Positions 26,573 to 36,353 of a stretch of 58,692 nucleotides of DNA are shown here, piece by piece. A program made the position numbers and the translations under genes. A model generated the notes under the pieces. That model was not told the DNA's origin, did no database searches, and saw only the letters and a program-made list of their open reading frames with translations. Numbering within the stretch: the first letter of the stretch is position 1; every line of letters begins with the position of its first letter. The stretch comes from Sediminimonas sp. (GTDB taxonomy: Bacteria > Pseudomonadota > Alphaproteobacteria > Rhodobacterales > Rhodobacteraceae), in the NCBI RefSeq assembly GCF_024637375.1, contig NZ_JAGXFK010000032.1:1-58692 (forward strand), given 5' to 3'.

Positions 26573-27896
26573 GAGCGGCCCGGCGCGCCCGTCCGCGATC
26601 ACCCATCGCCGTGTGCTCAAGATCGCGCTGCCCATCGTGCTGTCGAATGCCACCGTGCCGATACTGGGCGCGGTGGATACCGGCGTGGTCGGGCAGTTGG
26701 GGCAGGCGGCACCCATCGGGGCGGTGGGCGTCGGCGCCATCGTCATCACCGCCGTCTACTGGGTTTTCGGTTTCCTGCGCATGGGCACCACCGGGCTGAC
26801 CAGCCAGGCCCACGGCGCCGGGCGGCGGGGCGAGGTGGCGGCGCTGCTGACCCGGGTGCTGCTGATCGGGGCGGCCGGCGGGTTGGTGGTGATGGCCCTG
26901 CAATGGCCGATCTTCAATGCCGCGTTCCTTGTCGCCCCCGCCAGCCCCGAGGTCGAGAGCCTGGCGCGCGACTACATGGGGTTGCGGGTGTTCAGCGCCC
27001 CGGCGGCGATCGCCATCTACGGGGTTACCGGCTGGCTGATCGCGCTGGAGCGCACGCGCGCCGTGCTGGCGGTGCAGGTGTGGATGAACGGGCTCAACAT
27101 CGGGTTGGACCTGATATTCGTGCTGGGCCTGGGCTGGGGCGTGCAGGGCGTGGCGGCGGCCACGGTCATCGCCGAATGGTCGGGGCTGGCGCTGGCGCTG
27201 TGGATGTGCCGCGACGCCTTTGGCGTGCCGGCCTGGCGCGACTGGACACGGGTCTTCGACGGCGTCGCGCTGCGCAACATGGCCTCGGTCAACACCGACA
27301 TCCTGTTGCGGTCGCTGATGCTGCAGGCGATCTTCGTGTCGTTCATGCTGCTGGGTGCGGGGTTCGGCGACGTGACGCTGGCGGGCAACCAGGTGTTGCT
27401 GCAATTCCTGCACATCACCGCGTATGCGCTTGATGGTTTCGCCTTCGCGGTCGAGGCGCTGGTGGGGCAGGCCCTTGGCGCGCGCAACGCGCCCGGCCTG
27501 CGGCGCAGCGCGATCCTGGCCAGCATCTGGGGCGGCGCCAGCGCGCTGGCGCTGGCGCTGGCCTTCGCGTTGGCCGGCGGCGCGATCATCGACGTGATGA
27601 CCACCGCGGACGAGGTGCGTGCCGCCGCGCGCCTCTACCTGCCCTACATGGTCGTCGCGCCCATCGTCGGGCTGGCGCCCTGGATGCTGGACGGAATCTT
27701 CATCGGCGCCACCCGCTCGCGCGACATGCGCAACATGATGGCGGTCAGCTTTGCCGTCTACATCGGTTGCGTTCTGGCCCTGATGCCCGGCCTTGGCAAC
27801 CATGGGCTGTGGCTGGCGCTGCTGATATCGTTCGTCGCGCGGGGTGTGACGCTGGGCCTGCGTTACCCGGCGCTGGAGCGTGGTGCGCGGGGTTAG
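26565..27896 (+). CDS. MATE-family efflux transporter (DinF-like)
   Basis: A 443-residue inner-membrane protein with about twelve hydrophobic segments in two similar halves. The start IALPIVLSNATVPILGAVDTGVVG is typical of the DinF/NorM group, where the conserved proline and aspartate contribute to cation-coupled drug/proton antiport. It is translationally coupled to two thioesterase genes, an unusual pairing suggesting export of a thioester-derived acid. The substrate is unknown. The ATG at 26565 lies inside the upstream gene. Confidence 0.9.
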   Translation: MAESGPARPSAITHRRVLKIALPIVLSNATVPILGAVDTGVVGQLGQAAPIGAVGVGAIVITAVYWVFGFLRMGTTGLTSQAHGAGRRGEVAALLTRVLLIGAAGGLVVMALQWPIFNAAFLVAPASPEVESLARDYMGLRVFSAPAAIAIYGVTGWLIALERTRAVLAVQVWMNGLNIGLDLIFVLGLGWGVQGVAAATVIAEWSGLALALWMCRDAFGVPAWRDWTRVFDGVALRNMASVNTDILLRSLMLQAIFVSFMLLGAGFGDVTLAGNQVLLQFLHITAYALDGFAFAVEALVGQALGARNAPGLRRSAILASIWGGASALALALAFALAGGAIIDVMTTADEVRAAARLYLPYMVVAPIVGLAPWMLDGIFIGATRSRDMRNMMAVSFAVYIGCVLALMPGLGNHGLWLALLISFVARGVTLGLRYPALERGARG

Positions 27897-28501
27897 GCGC
27901 GTTGCATTCAGTCGCGGGCGTGACGGGCGGGTGATTTCGGTCACGCCATGCGCGAAGTTGTCACAACGTCTCAAGATGTTGTAGCGGATGCCTGCGTGAC
28001 CGACGATCCACAATTCTGCACCGCGCCCACCCTCGGGGTCGCGCGCGAACCGCTCGGCAGAACAAGCTTCCAACGTCAGGAATTTCGACTCTACGCCCCT
28101 GGTGCTGACCACCTGACAAAAGGGTTCCCACCTGCCGCTGGTGCGCCCTCGGTTCCTCGCAGCGCGGTTCGAGAGGTCGCAATGTGAATGAGCAGGATTT
28201 CGCAGCAGTTTCCAAGCCGCGCATCGGCGGGCCGCGGTGCGGCGATCCAACGCCAGTTATGCAGGGCTTTATGCCAGCAAAATCCGGAAAACATCCGAGC
28301 GTTGCGCAGGTGCCAGCCCAATCGCCGTGCCGGGGGGCGGCCCGGCGATGCGCGGCGGCCTTCGGCCTTGATTCCGCGCGTGGGTAACGGCCAGTCGGGG
28401 CTCGACTCCGTCATCTGAGCGTATCGCTCAAGGATGCTGGACAAGTGTCCGATATCCCGCTTTCATGGGGTATCTTGTGTCGGGTGGCGAACGCTAGACG
28501 A
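27897..28501. other. Anonymous 0.6-kb stretch after the MATE gene
   Basis: No convincing gene on either strand. Open frames here (for example plus 27948-28187 and minus 28091-28444) lack Shine-Dalgarno boxes, have odd codon use and no recognisable motif. The left part is AT-richer than its neighbours. It ends at the broken arsC, suggesting a rearranged scar. A GC-rich string near 28335-28385 (GGGCGGCCCGGCGATGCGCG) could fold. I see no transposase, inverted-repeat ends or tRNA. Confidence 0.4.
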
Positions 28502-28584
28502 TTCCAGTACCCGCTCGGGCGGGCGCCCGATCATCGTGCGGCGCGCGATTTCGAACAGCGCGGGTTGTGCCACAGGGTGATCAT
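28502..28584 (-). pseudogene. arsC: Internally deleted arsenate reductase family gene (ArsC remnant)
   Basis: The first 16 codons read [16 protein letters not shown], the ArsC/Spx family N-terminus with the CxxS-like CSKS redox motif; the frame stops at 28531. Immediately after, in another frame, comes MIGRPPERVLE (28534-28502), which matches the C-terminal end of the same family (usually R-x-GRPPE-x-VL). Roughly 80-90 codons are missing between. The ATG overlaps the pyrD stop (ATGA), and in related genomes arsC follows pyrD. It is thus an internally deleted, frame-shifted remnant. Confidence 0.8.
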
Positions 28585-29639
28585 TGCCAGTCCTGTCTGC
28601 CGGTGCCCACCGCCTCGGCCACGTTGGCGAACCCGTCGCGCGCGATCAGCCGGTCGAGCCCGCGCGCGATGTCGCCTGCCAGAGACAGCCCGCGATAGAC
28701 CAGCGCCGAATAAAGCTGCACCGCGCTGGCGCCGGCGCGGATCTTTTCGTAGGCGTCGCCGGCGCTGCCGATGCCACCGACCCCGATCAGCGGGATATCG
28801 CCGCCGGTCAGAACCGACAGCCGCGCCAGCACCCTTGTCGAGCGTTCGAACAACGGCGCGCCCGACAGCCCGCCCGCCTGCGCGGCTTGCGGGCTGTGCA
28901 GGCCATCGCGCGCCAGCGTGGTGTTGGTGGCGACGATACCGTCGATGCCGGTCTCGCGCGCCACCGCCGCGATATCGGCCAGTTCGGCATCCGCCAGGTC
29001 CGGCGCGATCTTGAGGAAAACCGGGATAGGGCGCGGCAGGCGGGCGCGTTCGGCCATCACCCCGTCCAACAGCGCCGCCAGCGCCGCGCGGCCTTGCAGA
29101 TCGCGCAGCTTTTCGGTGTTGGGCGACGAGACGTTGACGGTAGCGAAATCGAGGTGCGGGCCGCAATGGGCCAGCACCTGCGCGTAATCGGCGGCGCGGT
29201 CGGCGCTGTCCTTGCCCGCGCCCAGGTTCAGCCCGATCACCGCGTCGCGCGGGCGCTGTGCCAGTCGCCCGCCGATGACCGCCATGCCGTCGTTGTTGAA
29301 CCCGAAGCGGTTGATCACCGCGCGATCCTCGGTCAGGCGGAACAGGCGCGAGCGCGGGTTGCCCGGCTGTGGGCGTGGCGTCGCGGCGCCCACCTCGACA
29401 AAGCCGAAGCCGGCACGCGCCAGCGGTTTCAGTGCCACGGCGTTCTTGTCGAACCCGGCGGCCAGGCCCACCGGGTTGGGCAGGTCCAGCCCCGCCACCC
29501 GGCAGCGCAGCCGATCCGACGTGACCGGCCCCGGCAGCGGCACCAGGCCAAGGCGCAACGCGTGGATGGCCAGGTCGTGCGCCCGTTCGGGATCGAGGCA
29601 GCGCAGGCCGGCGCTGCCGATCCTGTCGAGCCAGTTCAT
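28581..29639 (-). CDS. pyrD: Dihydroorotate dehydrogenase (quinone)
   Basis: A 352-residue class 2 enzyme oxidising dihydroorotate to orotate at the inner membrane with FMN and quinone. The N-terminal membrane-contact helices (residues 1-45, [28 protein letters not shown]) are followed by [46 protein letters not shown] (with the catalytic serine), VATNTTLAR and LIGVGGIGS. All key regions are present. The ATG at 29639 overlaps the stop of DUF952 upstream (ATGA). A truncated arsC follows. Confidence 0.95.
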   Translation of the reverse strand: MNWLDRIGSAGLRCLDPERAHDLAIHALRLGLVPLPGPVTSDRLRCRVAGLDLPNPVGLAAGFDKNAVALKPLARAGFGFVEVGAATPRPQPGNPRSRLFRLTEDRAVINRFGFNNDGMAVIGGRLAQRPRDAVIGLNLGAGKDSADRAADYAQVLAHCGPHLDFATVNVSSPNTEKLRDLQGRAALAALLDGVMAERARLPRPIPVFLKIAPDLADAELADIAAVARETGIDGIVATNTTLARDGLHSPQAAQAGGLSGAPLFERSTRVLARLSVLTGGDIPLIGVGGIGSAGDAYEKIRAGASAVQLYSALVYRGLSLAGDIARGLDRLIARDGFANVAEAVGTGRQDWQ

Positions 29640-29974
29640 GTCAGCCCCGCGGGGAAATGATGTGCCCCGTCCCGCCATGGCAGCGGGGCGGACCACGCGA
29701 TATCGTCGATGCGCAGCGCGCGGTAGAGATGCGGGAACAGCGCGCCGCCGCGCGAGGGCTCCCATTTCAATGCGTCGCCGAGGGCGTCGGCTCCGACCGC
29801 GGCGAGGGTGAGGTCGTCCTCGGCATGGAAATGCTTTGCCGCCGTTGCGGGCAGTTGATCTGCGATCGACAGATGGATGAAGCCATCCGCCAAATCGACC
29901 GGCGCGCCGGCGGTTGAGCCGTCGCGTGCAAGTTGCGCCCACTCGGCGGCACGGAAAATCTTGTACACCAACAT
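29636..29974 (-). CDS. DUF952 family protein
   Basis: A 112-residue cytoplasmic protein with the family hallmarks [32 protein letters not shown] (the conserved DGFIHxS), and FPHLYRAL near residues 80-87. DUF952 proteins are small globular proteins of uncertain function sometimes likened to 2OG-Fe enzymes; I assign none. It is translationally coupled to pyrD, a common arrangement in this family of bacteria, pointing to some link with nucleotide metabolism. Confidence 0.88.
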   Translation of the reverse strand: MLVYKIFRAAEWAQLARDGSTAGAPVDLADGFIHLSIADQLPATAAKHFHAEDDLTLAAVGADALGDALKWEPSRGGALFPHLYRALRIDDIAWSAPLPWRDGAHHFPAGLT

Positions 29975-30022
29975 GTCTTTCCAATGTCTCCGGCGCGCCG
30001 GGCCGTCAAGGGGGTGGGGGCG

Positions 30023-30406
30023 TCAGGGTGTCAGCGAGGCGTCGAAGGACAACACGTTGCGCCCGTCCAGCGCCGAGGGAGCGACGCTGATCTTGGCGTT
30101 GCCGATTCCCGGCCCCGTGAACTCGATCTGCTGAATGTCCATCTCGGCCGATGACTTGCTTATCCGGTAGCCCTCTTCTTCGAGCGCCTCGCTCCAGCGC
30201 GCCAGCAGGGTATCGACCTTCTCGGCGGTGACGATCTCGAACAGCCGGATGGAACTGCCGATGGCGCGGTCGGTCTTGACCTCGGCGTCCTCGGGCATCG
30301 TGAGCGCCTCGGGGATCCAGTCCTGGACCTCGATCGCCGATTCGGCGTGCAGAGGCAGCGCGAGCATGAGCGCGGCAAGCGCGGCCGGGAAAAACATTGT
30401 CCGCAT
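30023..30406 (-). CDS. Exported protein of unknown function
   Basis: A 127-residue protein with a clear signal peptide (MRTMFFPAALAALMLALPLHA). A mature acidic domain of about 105 residues follows (VQDWIPEALTMPEDAEVKTDRAIGSS ... MDIQQIEFTGPGIGNAKISV). The shape is alpha-beta with no cysteine, and no family is recognised. It is the third of three consecutive genes for exported proteins on this strand, separated by 116 bases from the 936-residue one. It is probably periplasmic. Confidence 0.7.
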   Translation of the reverse strand: MRTMFFPAALAALMLALPLHAESAIEVQDWIPEALTMPEDAEVKTDRAIGSSIRLFEIVTAEKVDTLLARWSEALEEEGYRISKSSAEMDIQQIEFTGPGIGNAKISVAPSALDGRNVLSFDASLTP

Positions 30407-30522
30407 GATCCATCCTTTGCGTGGGTCCAGCGCAAGGTAGTGGCCTGCGCGCTACCATTCAAGCCGGGGCGCATTGCCGGCATGTGCACCATCATCCCGT
30501 GCGCGAGATCGCGCCGATATGT

Positions 30523-33333
30523 CTACCGCGCGGTGAAAAGCGCCCGCGGCCAGCCGTATTCATCGACCCAGCCCAGCCAGGCAACGTCGGTTGGTCCGAT
30601 GATGTGCTCGACGGCGCGCCATCCGTCCGCGTCGCGCCGCATGACGACCATAACCACGTCGCTCATCATGTCGGCGGCCCAGTCGCGGGCCATCGGGGTG
30701 CTTCGCCAGTCCAGCGGCTGGCCATCGGGCTGCACCGGCGTGGCCGCGAGGTAGGCCCAGTTGCCATCGCTGCGCAGTGTCGAGACCACGAAGATCACCG
30801 GCTGGCCCACCGCCCGCTGCACCGGGATGCGAGCGGCATCCATCAGCGCCGCGCGTTCCGCGGTGCCACGCGCCGGGGTGTAGTAGGCCGAGGGCGCGGC
30901 CGACGGGCGGCGGCCAGTGTCGCCACCGTCGAGCCGGTCAAGGCGGTTGCGCGCCAGCGGCGCGAAGAGGCCGTCTGGATAGGCGCGCAGATAGGCGCGG
31001 AAATCTGCCGGGTCATCGGAGTCGGCGATGGTCTGCCAGAACAGTTTTTCAGGCGAGTTCGCAGGCGGGGCGGCATCCGGTTCGTCCCCGGCGGTGCCGG
31101 CCTTTTCCGGGCGCACGACGCGCCGCAGCGCGACCGAGAAGATGCCCCGGTCGCCGACCTCGGCGTTCGTCGCCCAGGTGGACGTGTCGGAATCCACCAC
31201 CGTGTATTTTCCTGCCGGCAGGACGATATTCGGCGTGACATGCCAATAGGCGTTGGGGACGCCGCCTTGCCCCGCGGCGCCGCGCGCCGGCCACGGGCCG
31301 TATAGGCGCCCGTCCTCGTCGCGCAGCGCGATGGTGCCGGGCGCCGCGCCGCGCCCATGGTTCCAGTGGTAGGTGGTGATGCGGTCGAGGTAGCCGCGGC
31401 TTTCGAGGCGGAAGGCGGTTGCCTTGGCGGGGCCGTTTTGTACCGCCAGCTTGCTATTCAGCCCACCGGTGACGGGGTCGCCCACTGGTTGCCAAGCGGA
31501 TGGCTGCGGCGTGGATGGCTGCGGCGTGGGCGGCGCGGCGCGGCTGCCCGACGCGCCGGCGGCCGCGGTCGGGGTGTCTTGCGATGCTCCGGTTTGTGGT
31601 GCCGCGCCGGTGGCAGGCACGCCGGCGGCCCTCATCGCTTCTTGCACCAGCGACGGGTCGCAGGGTTTTGCGTTTTCGGGCAAGTCCAGCCATTTCTGCG
31701 CGAGCAGCTTGTCCATGCCGCCATTGGCGCTCAGCCAGTCGTCGTCGGCAGTCATTTCCACGACCACCGGCACCCCGCCGGGCAGGCACCGCTCCAGCAG
31801 TGCCACATGCCGTGCGCGGCTTGCTTCGCCCGCCCGGCCGCGGCCTGTGAACACGAGGGCGGGTTCGCCCATGATTTCGCCTTGATGCGTCTCTGGCGGC
31901 GCGATGAAGCCGTTGCCCGCCGGGTTCTTGTCCGCCAACCGGAAATCGACGGGAAACGAATCGTCCCCCGTGCCGATGCCGAGGCTCGCGTAAGGGGCGT
32001 CCGCCGTCCTTATCCAGAAGGATGACCGGCTGCGCCCGGTCTTGAACCCCTCGGGCAGGACATAGGCGAAAAGCCCGTCCATCGCCCATTGCGCCCGCGC
32101 CGATACCGCCGGATGACAGGGCTGCATGCCCTCGGGCCAATGGGCGGTGACCGCCCCGAGTACCGGGGCGAGATCGTTGTCTTCCAGCCAGCCGGGTGCG
32201 GCGGCTGTCTCGATCACCACCGGTGACCCGTCCGGCAGGCAGCTTCGAAGCAGATAGACGCGAACCTTGCCGCGCTGCATGGTCGCTCCGCTTTGCATCC
32301 CGGGATATGAGAAAACGCCCGAGAACACCGATGCCGGCTGGCCCAGAACCTCCCCGGCGCTTTCGCGCGGCGGCGCCTGCAAAAGCCCGTCGAGGTCAAG
32401 CGCCGCGCGTGCTGCATCGCCCCGGCGCATGGTCACATAGGCGCTGTAGACGACGTCGGTGCGCAGGGTGGCCTCGGTCTCGCCGGGGGTCAGCGCCCAG
32501 CCCTCGGGCGGGCGTATGGTGACCAGCCCGCCCAGCGTGGTAACGGGGTCGTTCGCGGCGGCGGGGTCATCGGCCCGGGTAGCGGCCTTGTATGCCGCCG
32601 GATCGGCCAGCCGGAAGGTGCCGAGGATCTGCTCGAGCAAGGGCGCATTGCGCTCCAGTTCGGCCGCATCGGGGGTTGCGATACTGATAACAAGGTATCC
32701 GGCCCCGGCCTGCGGCCTGGTCGCATGGATGATCTCCATGGTGACCGGTTGGCCGCTGTCCTCGGGCAGCAACACGGCGCGCGGGAACGTCACCCCGCCG
32801 CCAAGCGCCAAGGGCGCCTTTGGCGAGCGTTCGACCGCGCGTTGCGCGGCGTCGTCGTTGAGGAAATCCTTTTCGAAATCCTCTGCCGGCACCGTGGTCA
32901 CCGACAGGCCCAGCCCCTTGCCGTCTTTCGGAGAGAACCCCGGAGAGGTTGCCGTGAACATCTCGTCGCGGTCGTTTGCGTCCCAGTCGGGCGGCAGCGC
33001 GAAGGTCAGGCCGTGGGCCGCGTGCCGGGCCCAGCCGTCGGGGATGTCGGCCGGGCCGGGGTCGCTGGCGGCCTGTCCAGAGCCCGGCGGTGTGGGCGCT
33101 GCCGTGGTTTCCGTCGCATGTGTATCGGGGGCCGCGTCGTTGGTTTCCGCTGACGTCGCTTGCGCATCCTCAGCCCCGGGCCCGGTGTCGGGCACCAGCT
33201 CGTCCAGCGGCTTTTCCTCCACCGCCGGGGCGAAGTCGTCGTACTGGTCGGCCAGTTTGTCGATCGTTGCCGGGTCGGTCTGGGCGGCGGCGGGGCCGGC
33301 GAGAAAGAGCGCCAGAAGGCATGTCCGGATCAT
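30523..33333 (-). CDS. Large exported multidomain protein with three similar internal modules
   Basis: A 936-residue protein. A signal peptide ([17 protein letters not shown]) precedes an acidic low-complexity linker (20-95). Three related modules follow near 96-245, 265-405 and 410-560, each opening with a P-(E/D)-G-W/F-like segment; the last two share [11 protein letters not shown] and [12 protein letters not shown] Pro/Gln linker comes next, then a beta-rich domain near 615-740 ([19 protein letters not shown]). [24 protein letters not shown] unit lies near 765-790, resembling those in caspase-like and Sel1-type proteins. The C-terminal domain ends [18 protein letters not shown]. No catalytic site is recognised. 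It is 16 bases downstream of a second large exported-protein gene. Confidence 0.72.
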   Translation of the reverse strand: MIRTCLLALFLAGPAAAQTDPATIDKLADQYDDFAPAVEEKPLDELVPDTGPGAEDAQATSAETNDAAPDTHATETTAAPTPPGSGQAASDPGPADIPDGWARHAAHGLTFALPPDWDANDRDEMFTATSPGFSPKDGKGLGLSVTTVPAEDFEKDFLNDDAAQRAVERSPKAPLALGGGVTFPRAVLLPEDSGQPVTMEIIHATRPQAGAGYLVISIATPDAAELERNAPLLEQILGTFRLADPAAYKAATRADDPAAANDPVTTLGGLVTIRPPEGWALTPGETEATLRTDVVYSAYVTMRRGDAARAALDLDGLLQAPPRESAGEVLGQPASVFSGVFSYPGMQSGATMQRGKVRVYLLRSCLPDGSPVVIETAAAPGWLEDNDLAPVLGAVTAHWPEGMQPCHPAVSARAQWAMDGLFAYVLPEGFKTGRSRSSFWIRTADAPYASLGIGTGDDSFPVDFRLADKNPAGNGFIAPPETHQGEIMGEPALVFTGRGRAGEASRARHVALLERCLPGGVPVVVEMTADDDWLSANGGMDKLLAQKWLDLPENAKPCDPSLVQEAMRAAGVPATGAAPQTGASQDTPTAAAGASGSRAAPPTPQPSTPQPSAWQPVGDPVTGGLNSKLAVQNGPAKATAFRLESRGYLDRITTYHWNHGRGAAPGTIALRDEDGRLYGPWPARGAAGQGGVPNAYWHVTPNIVLPAGKYTVVDSDTSTWATNAEVGDRGIFSVALRRVVRPEKAGTAGDEPDAAPPANSPEKLFWQTIADSDDPADFRAYLRAYPDGLFAPLARNRLDRLDGGDTGRRPSAAPSAYYTPARGTAERAALMDAARIPVQRAVGQPVIFVVSTLRSDGNWAYLAATPVQPDGQPLDWRSTPMARDWAADMMSDVVMVVMRRDADGWRAVEHIIGPTDVAWLGWVDEYGWPRALFTAR

Positions 33334-33349
33334 GGCATTGTCCTTTGCG

Positions 33350-35257
33350 TCATTGCATGCCCGCGCCGGGCAGTTTGTCGAGCATTTTCTGGTATTCGCG
33401 CCCTATCTCGTCGAGCTGGTCGCGGGCGAACGGCACGTAGCGCCATTCGCCATCGGTCGTCGTCCAGACGCCTTCGATTTCGAGCGTCATGTCGGCGCTG
33501 CATCGGGTCACCACGTCGCGCCCGTCGCTCGTCCGCTCTGTGTACAGGCGGTTCACGCGGCACTTCGTGTCACCCATCAGATCGGAAAACGTCTGAATCT
33601 TGTCGATGCGGCAGTTGGAAAGCCGCGCGATCCCGTCGAATCGGGGCGCGGCGAAGTCGGTGCCGGTGCCATCCTCCAGCGCCTTGCCCATCGAGGCGGC
33701 GCTCCATTCGCTGCCGTCATAGCGCCCGATCAGGATGCACCCCGCCGCCGTGGCCGCGCTTTGCAGCGTGGTGCCGGGGCGCGGCGGGCGCTGCTCGGTG
33801 GTCTGCCGTGCCGGTTTGCCGCCGCCGCGCGCAGTGATCGTGCATTCCTGTGGCCCCTCGGTGCGGGTGAGGGTGGCGACCGGCCCGGTAGATTCGGGAT
33901 TGCCGAAAACGACTTCGGCGGCGTCATCTGCCAGGGTGAATTTGCGCTCGACCGTGCCATCCGGCGCATCGAGGCGGATGGTGTCGGGAAACCCGGCCTT
34001 GACCCAGGCGAATTTGGTCATTTGCAGGCGCAGTGATTTGCACGGCGTCAGCGTGCCAGTCCAGGTGTCGCCGTCCGCCAACAGCATGTGGAATTTCGTC
34101 GCCCCTTCGATCCCGAAGGCCGCGACCTCGATCGTGATCGGGGCGTTGAGTTCGGGCCGCACCTCGCGGTTGAGCTTGTCGGCCTGCGCCTTCAGCGCCT
34201 TGAGCCAGCGGTCGCGGGTGATCTCGGGCAGCACATCGCGGATCATCTTGGCCATGATGATCGAATAGTGCTCGGCCTCCAGCTTGTCCTTGATCGCCTT
34301 GGTCAGCGAGGCGCCGCGCGCGTACCCGGCGGTGGACTGGTCGACATCCGCCGCGTATTCGTCGAAGCGTGAACTGTCCCAGAACTTGGCGGCGTAGTTC
34401 CTGACCTCGGTTTCGATCACCCTGGAGAACTTGTCGGGCCGGTTGATGTTGCGCAGGTACCACTCAAGCAGGATCTTCCATTCGTTGATCGTGCGCCCAC
34501 CCTCGCGGCGTGCCCGGATGTCGGCGACACGTTCTTCCAGTGTCGGGGGGAATCGGCCGACCGAGCCGAGCGCCGCGCGCTTGGCGCCGGCTTCCATCTC
34601 GCGGTAATATTTCCTGTAGGACTGGCGCCAGGCATCCTCGCGCGCCGACCAGGCGGCATCGCCGAAAAAGTTCAGCGAGATGTCGATGGGCAGCCCCGCG
34701 ATCATTGCAAGCTGGATGCCCGGTGTGCCGAAGCGGCCCAGAAGATAGCTGAGCACGCCCTTGTAGGCGTTCAGGATTTCCGGCCGCCCGTCGCCCGATG
34801 CCGGGCCGAGCGCAATCTGGTAGACTGTCAGCGCGAGCCCCAGGTAAGTCAGCCCGGTGCCCAGTTTCGGCACCACGCGGCTGGCCGCGTCGGGAAACAG
34901 GTCGTCCACGTATCCCTGTTCGAGTAGTGTGTTGAGCGCGCTGTCGATGCCCAGCGAAATGGAAAACACCGACACCCCCTGCCGGAACGCCTGGTCTTCG
35001 ATTGTCCGGCGCAGTTCGCGCCTGTCTTCCTTGCCGGCCTCGATCGCCGCCCTGATCGGCGGCGACAGCGGCACCGCCCTGTCAAGCGGGTAGAACTCGG
35101 CCAGCGGATTGACCTTGAATCGCTGCACGCGCTCTTGCGGGCCGCGGCCAGCGGTTTCGGTGAGGATCGGCGAAAAGGGCTCGGCGCTCGCCGCCGTTGT
35201 GGTCAGGCAGACGATACCCGCAAGCGCGCCGCGGCGAAGGGTTGAGCAAAATGACAT
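33350..35257 (-). CDS. Exported protein of unknown function (635 residues)
   Basis: The signal peptide is [26 protein letters not shown] helical N-terminal half follows, with a possible membrane-associating stretch ([20 protein letters not shown], near 135-155). The C-terminal half is beta-rich with paired cysteines ([38 protein letters not shown]), likely disulfides in the periplasm. No known fold or catalytic motif is recognised. I chose the ATG at 35257 over a longer frame because it yields a clean signal peptide. It is first in the three-gene exported-protein set. Confidence 0.7.
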   Translation of the reverse strand: MSFCSTLRRGALAGIVCLTTTAASAEPFSPILTETAGRGPQERVQRFKVNPLAEFYPLDRAVPLSPPIRAAIEAGKEDRRELRRTIEDQAFRQGVSVFSISLGIDSALNTLLEQGYVDDLFPDAASRVVPKLGTGLTYLGLALTVYQIALGPASGDGRPEILNAYKGVLSYLLGRFGTPGIQLAMIAGLPIDISLNFFGDAAWSAREDAWRQSYRKYYREMEAGAKRAALGSVGRFPPTLEERVADIRARREGGRTINEWKILLEWYLRNINRPDKFSRVIETEVRNYAAKFWDSSRFDEYAADVDQSTAGYARGASLTKAIKDKLEAEHYSIIMAKMIRDVLPEITRDRWLKALKAQADKLNREVRPELNAPITIEVAAFGIEGATKFHMLLADGDTWTGTLTPCKSLRLQMTKFAWVKAGFPDTIRLDAPDGTVERKFTLADDAAEVVFGNPESTGPVATLTRTEGPQECTITARGGGKPARQTTEQRPPRPGTTLQSAATAAGCILIGRYDGSEWSAASMGKALEDGTGTDFAAPRFDGIARLSNCRIDKIQTFSDLMGDTKCRVNRLYTERTSDGRDVVTRCSADMTLEIEGVWTTTDGEWRYVPFARDQLDEIGREYQKMLDKLPGAGMQ

Positions 35258-35409
35258 CGTGAAAGGCCCCGGGAAAAACATGGGCACTATAATAAGAGGG
35301 TCTTGTCAGTTCGCCTTGATCTGCCGCAAACAGGGCCGCGCGGGCGGCGATGGGTGCATGCGGGTTCTTGACGCCGAAAAGCCCGTCGAATACATCACGG
35401 GTGCTGCGG

Positions 35410-35483
35410 GCGGGTATGGTGAAACGGTATCACACGAGCCTTCCAAGCTCTTGGTGCGGGTTCGATTCCCGCTACCCGCTCCA
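35410..35483 (+). tRNA. tRNA-Gly (anticodon UCC)
   Basis: A 74-base cloverleaf with encoded CCA. The acceptor GCGGGTA (35410-35416) pairs with TACCCGC (35473-35479), then T and CCA. The anticodon loop CTTCCAA carries TCC. The T-loop GGTTCGATTCC is intact. It is transcribed away from the exported-protein genes, and no integrase or attachment-site duplication is visible beside it. Confidence 0.93.
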
Positions 35484-35504
35484 TGGCTTTTCCATCGGCG
35501 CCAT

Positions 35505-36353
35505 TCAGACCCGCCAGTCGAGCAGGCGACGCTCGACCCAGCCGATGCCTGAACTGGTCAGCACCCCCAGCGCGGACAGGATCACCACCCCTGCGAAAAG
35601 ACGTTCCAGATCGTAGAGCGAGCCGGCTTCCAGGATATAGGCGCCAATGCCGTATTGCGCGCCCAGCATCTCGGCCGCGACAAGCAGGATGATCCCGATG
35701 GCAAGGCTGACGCGCAACCCCGACAGGATGCCGGGCAGGGCGCCGGGCAGCACGATCTTGCGCACGATCGAGACCCAGCTCAGGCCGAAGCTCTGCCCCA
35801 TGCGGATCAGCGTGCGGTCGACATTGTCCACCGCGCCGTAGGTCGACACCACCGTGGGCGTGAAGGTGCCCAGGGCGATCAGCGCGTACTTGCTGCCCTC
35901 GTCGATGCCGAACCAGATCACGAACAACGGCAGCAGCGCGATCTTGGGGATCGGGAACAGTGCCGCCACCAGCGGCACCAGCCCGGCGCGCACGACGCTG
36001 AACAACCCGATCGCCACCCCCACCGCGATGCCTGCGCTCACGCCCATGGCGGCGCCTACCACCAACCGGCTCAGCGACGGCGCCATGTGGGTCCACAGCA
36101 TCCCTGTCGTCCACAAGTCGCCGAATGTGGCCAGCACGTCGGACGGGCGCGGCAGCGTCAGGTTGGAAATCCAGCCGGTGCGCGTGCCCCATTCGACCAG
36201 CGCGATCAGCACTATGAATGTGACGATCCCGATGCCGCGGATATGCACGGGGCGGTAGCCGCCGCCGCGATAGGGAACCGGGCGCGGGGCGGATGCGTCG
36301 CCGGTGGCGGCGGCGGCCTCGGCGGGGCGGCGGTCGGTGTCGGGATCAGACAT
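35505..36353 (-). CDS. ABC importer permease (SsuC/TauC/ThiX type)
   Basis: A 282-residue inner-membrane permease with about six hydrophobic segments after a polar N-terminus of about 45 residues. The coupling-helix signature is in the segment ENVDRTLIRMGQSFGLSWVSIVRKIVLPGALPGILSG-like order; visible here as RMGQSFGLSWVSIVRKIVLP and GALPGILSGLRVSLAI. This family imports nitrate, sulfonates, taurine or thiamine precursors. The ATG at 36353 lies inside the end of the ATPase gene (8-base overlap). Partners are the ATPase and the binding protein upstream. Confidence 0.9.
   Translation of the reverse strand: MSDPDTDRRPAEAAAATGDASAPRPVPYRGGGYRPVHIRGIGIVTFIVLIALVEWGTRTGWISNLTLPRPSDVLATFGDLWTTGMLWTHMAPSLSRLVVGAAMGVSAGIAVGVAIGLFSVVRAGLVPLVAALFPIPKIALLPLFVIWFGIDEGSKYALIALGTFTPTVVSTYGAVDNVDRTLIRMGQSFGLSWVSIVRKIVLPGALPGILSGLRVSLAIGIILLVAAEMLGAQYGIGAYILEAGSLYDLERLFAGVVILSALGVLTSSGIGWVERRLLDWRV

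Noticed and set aside
27948..28187. Short plus-strand frame in the anonymous region
   Set aside because: Lacks a ribosome-binding site and coherent codon use, and no motif is recognised; kept only as part of the region description.
35410..36353. tRNA-Gly as an integration site
   Set aside because: No integrase gene and no repeat of the tRNA 3' end are visible in the window.
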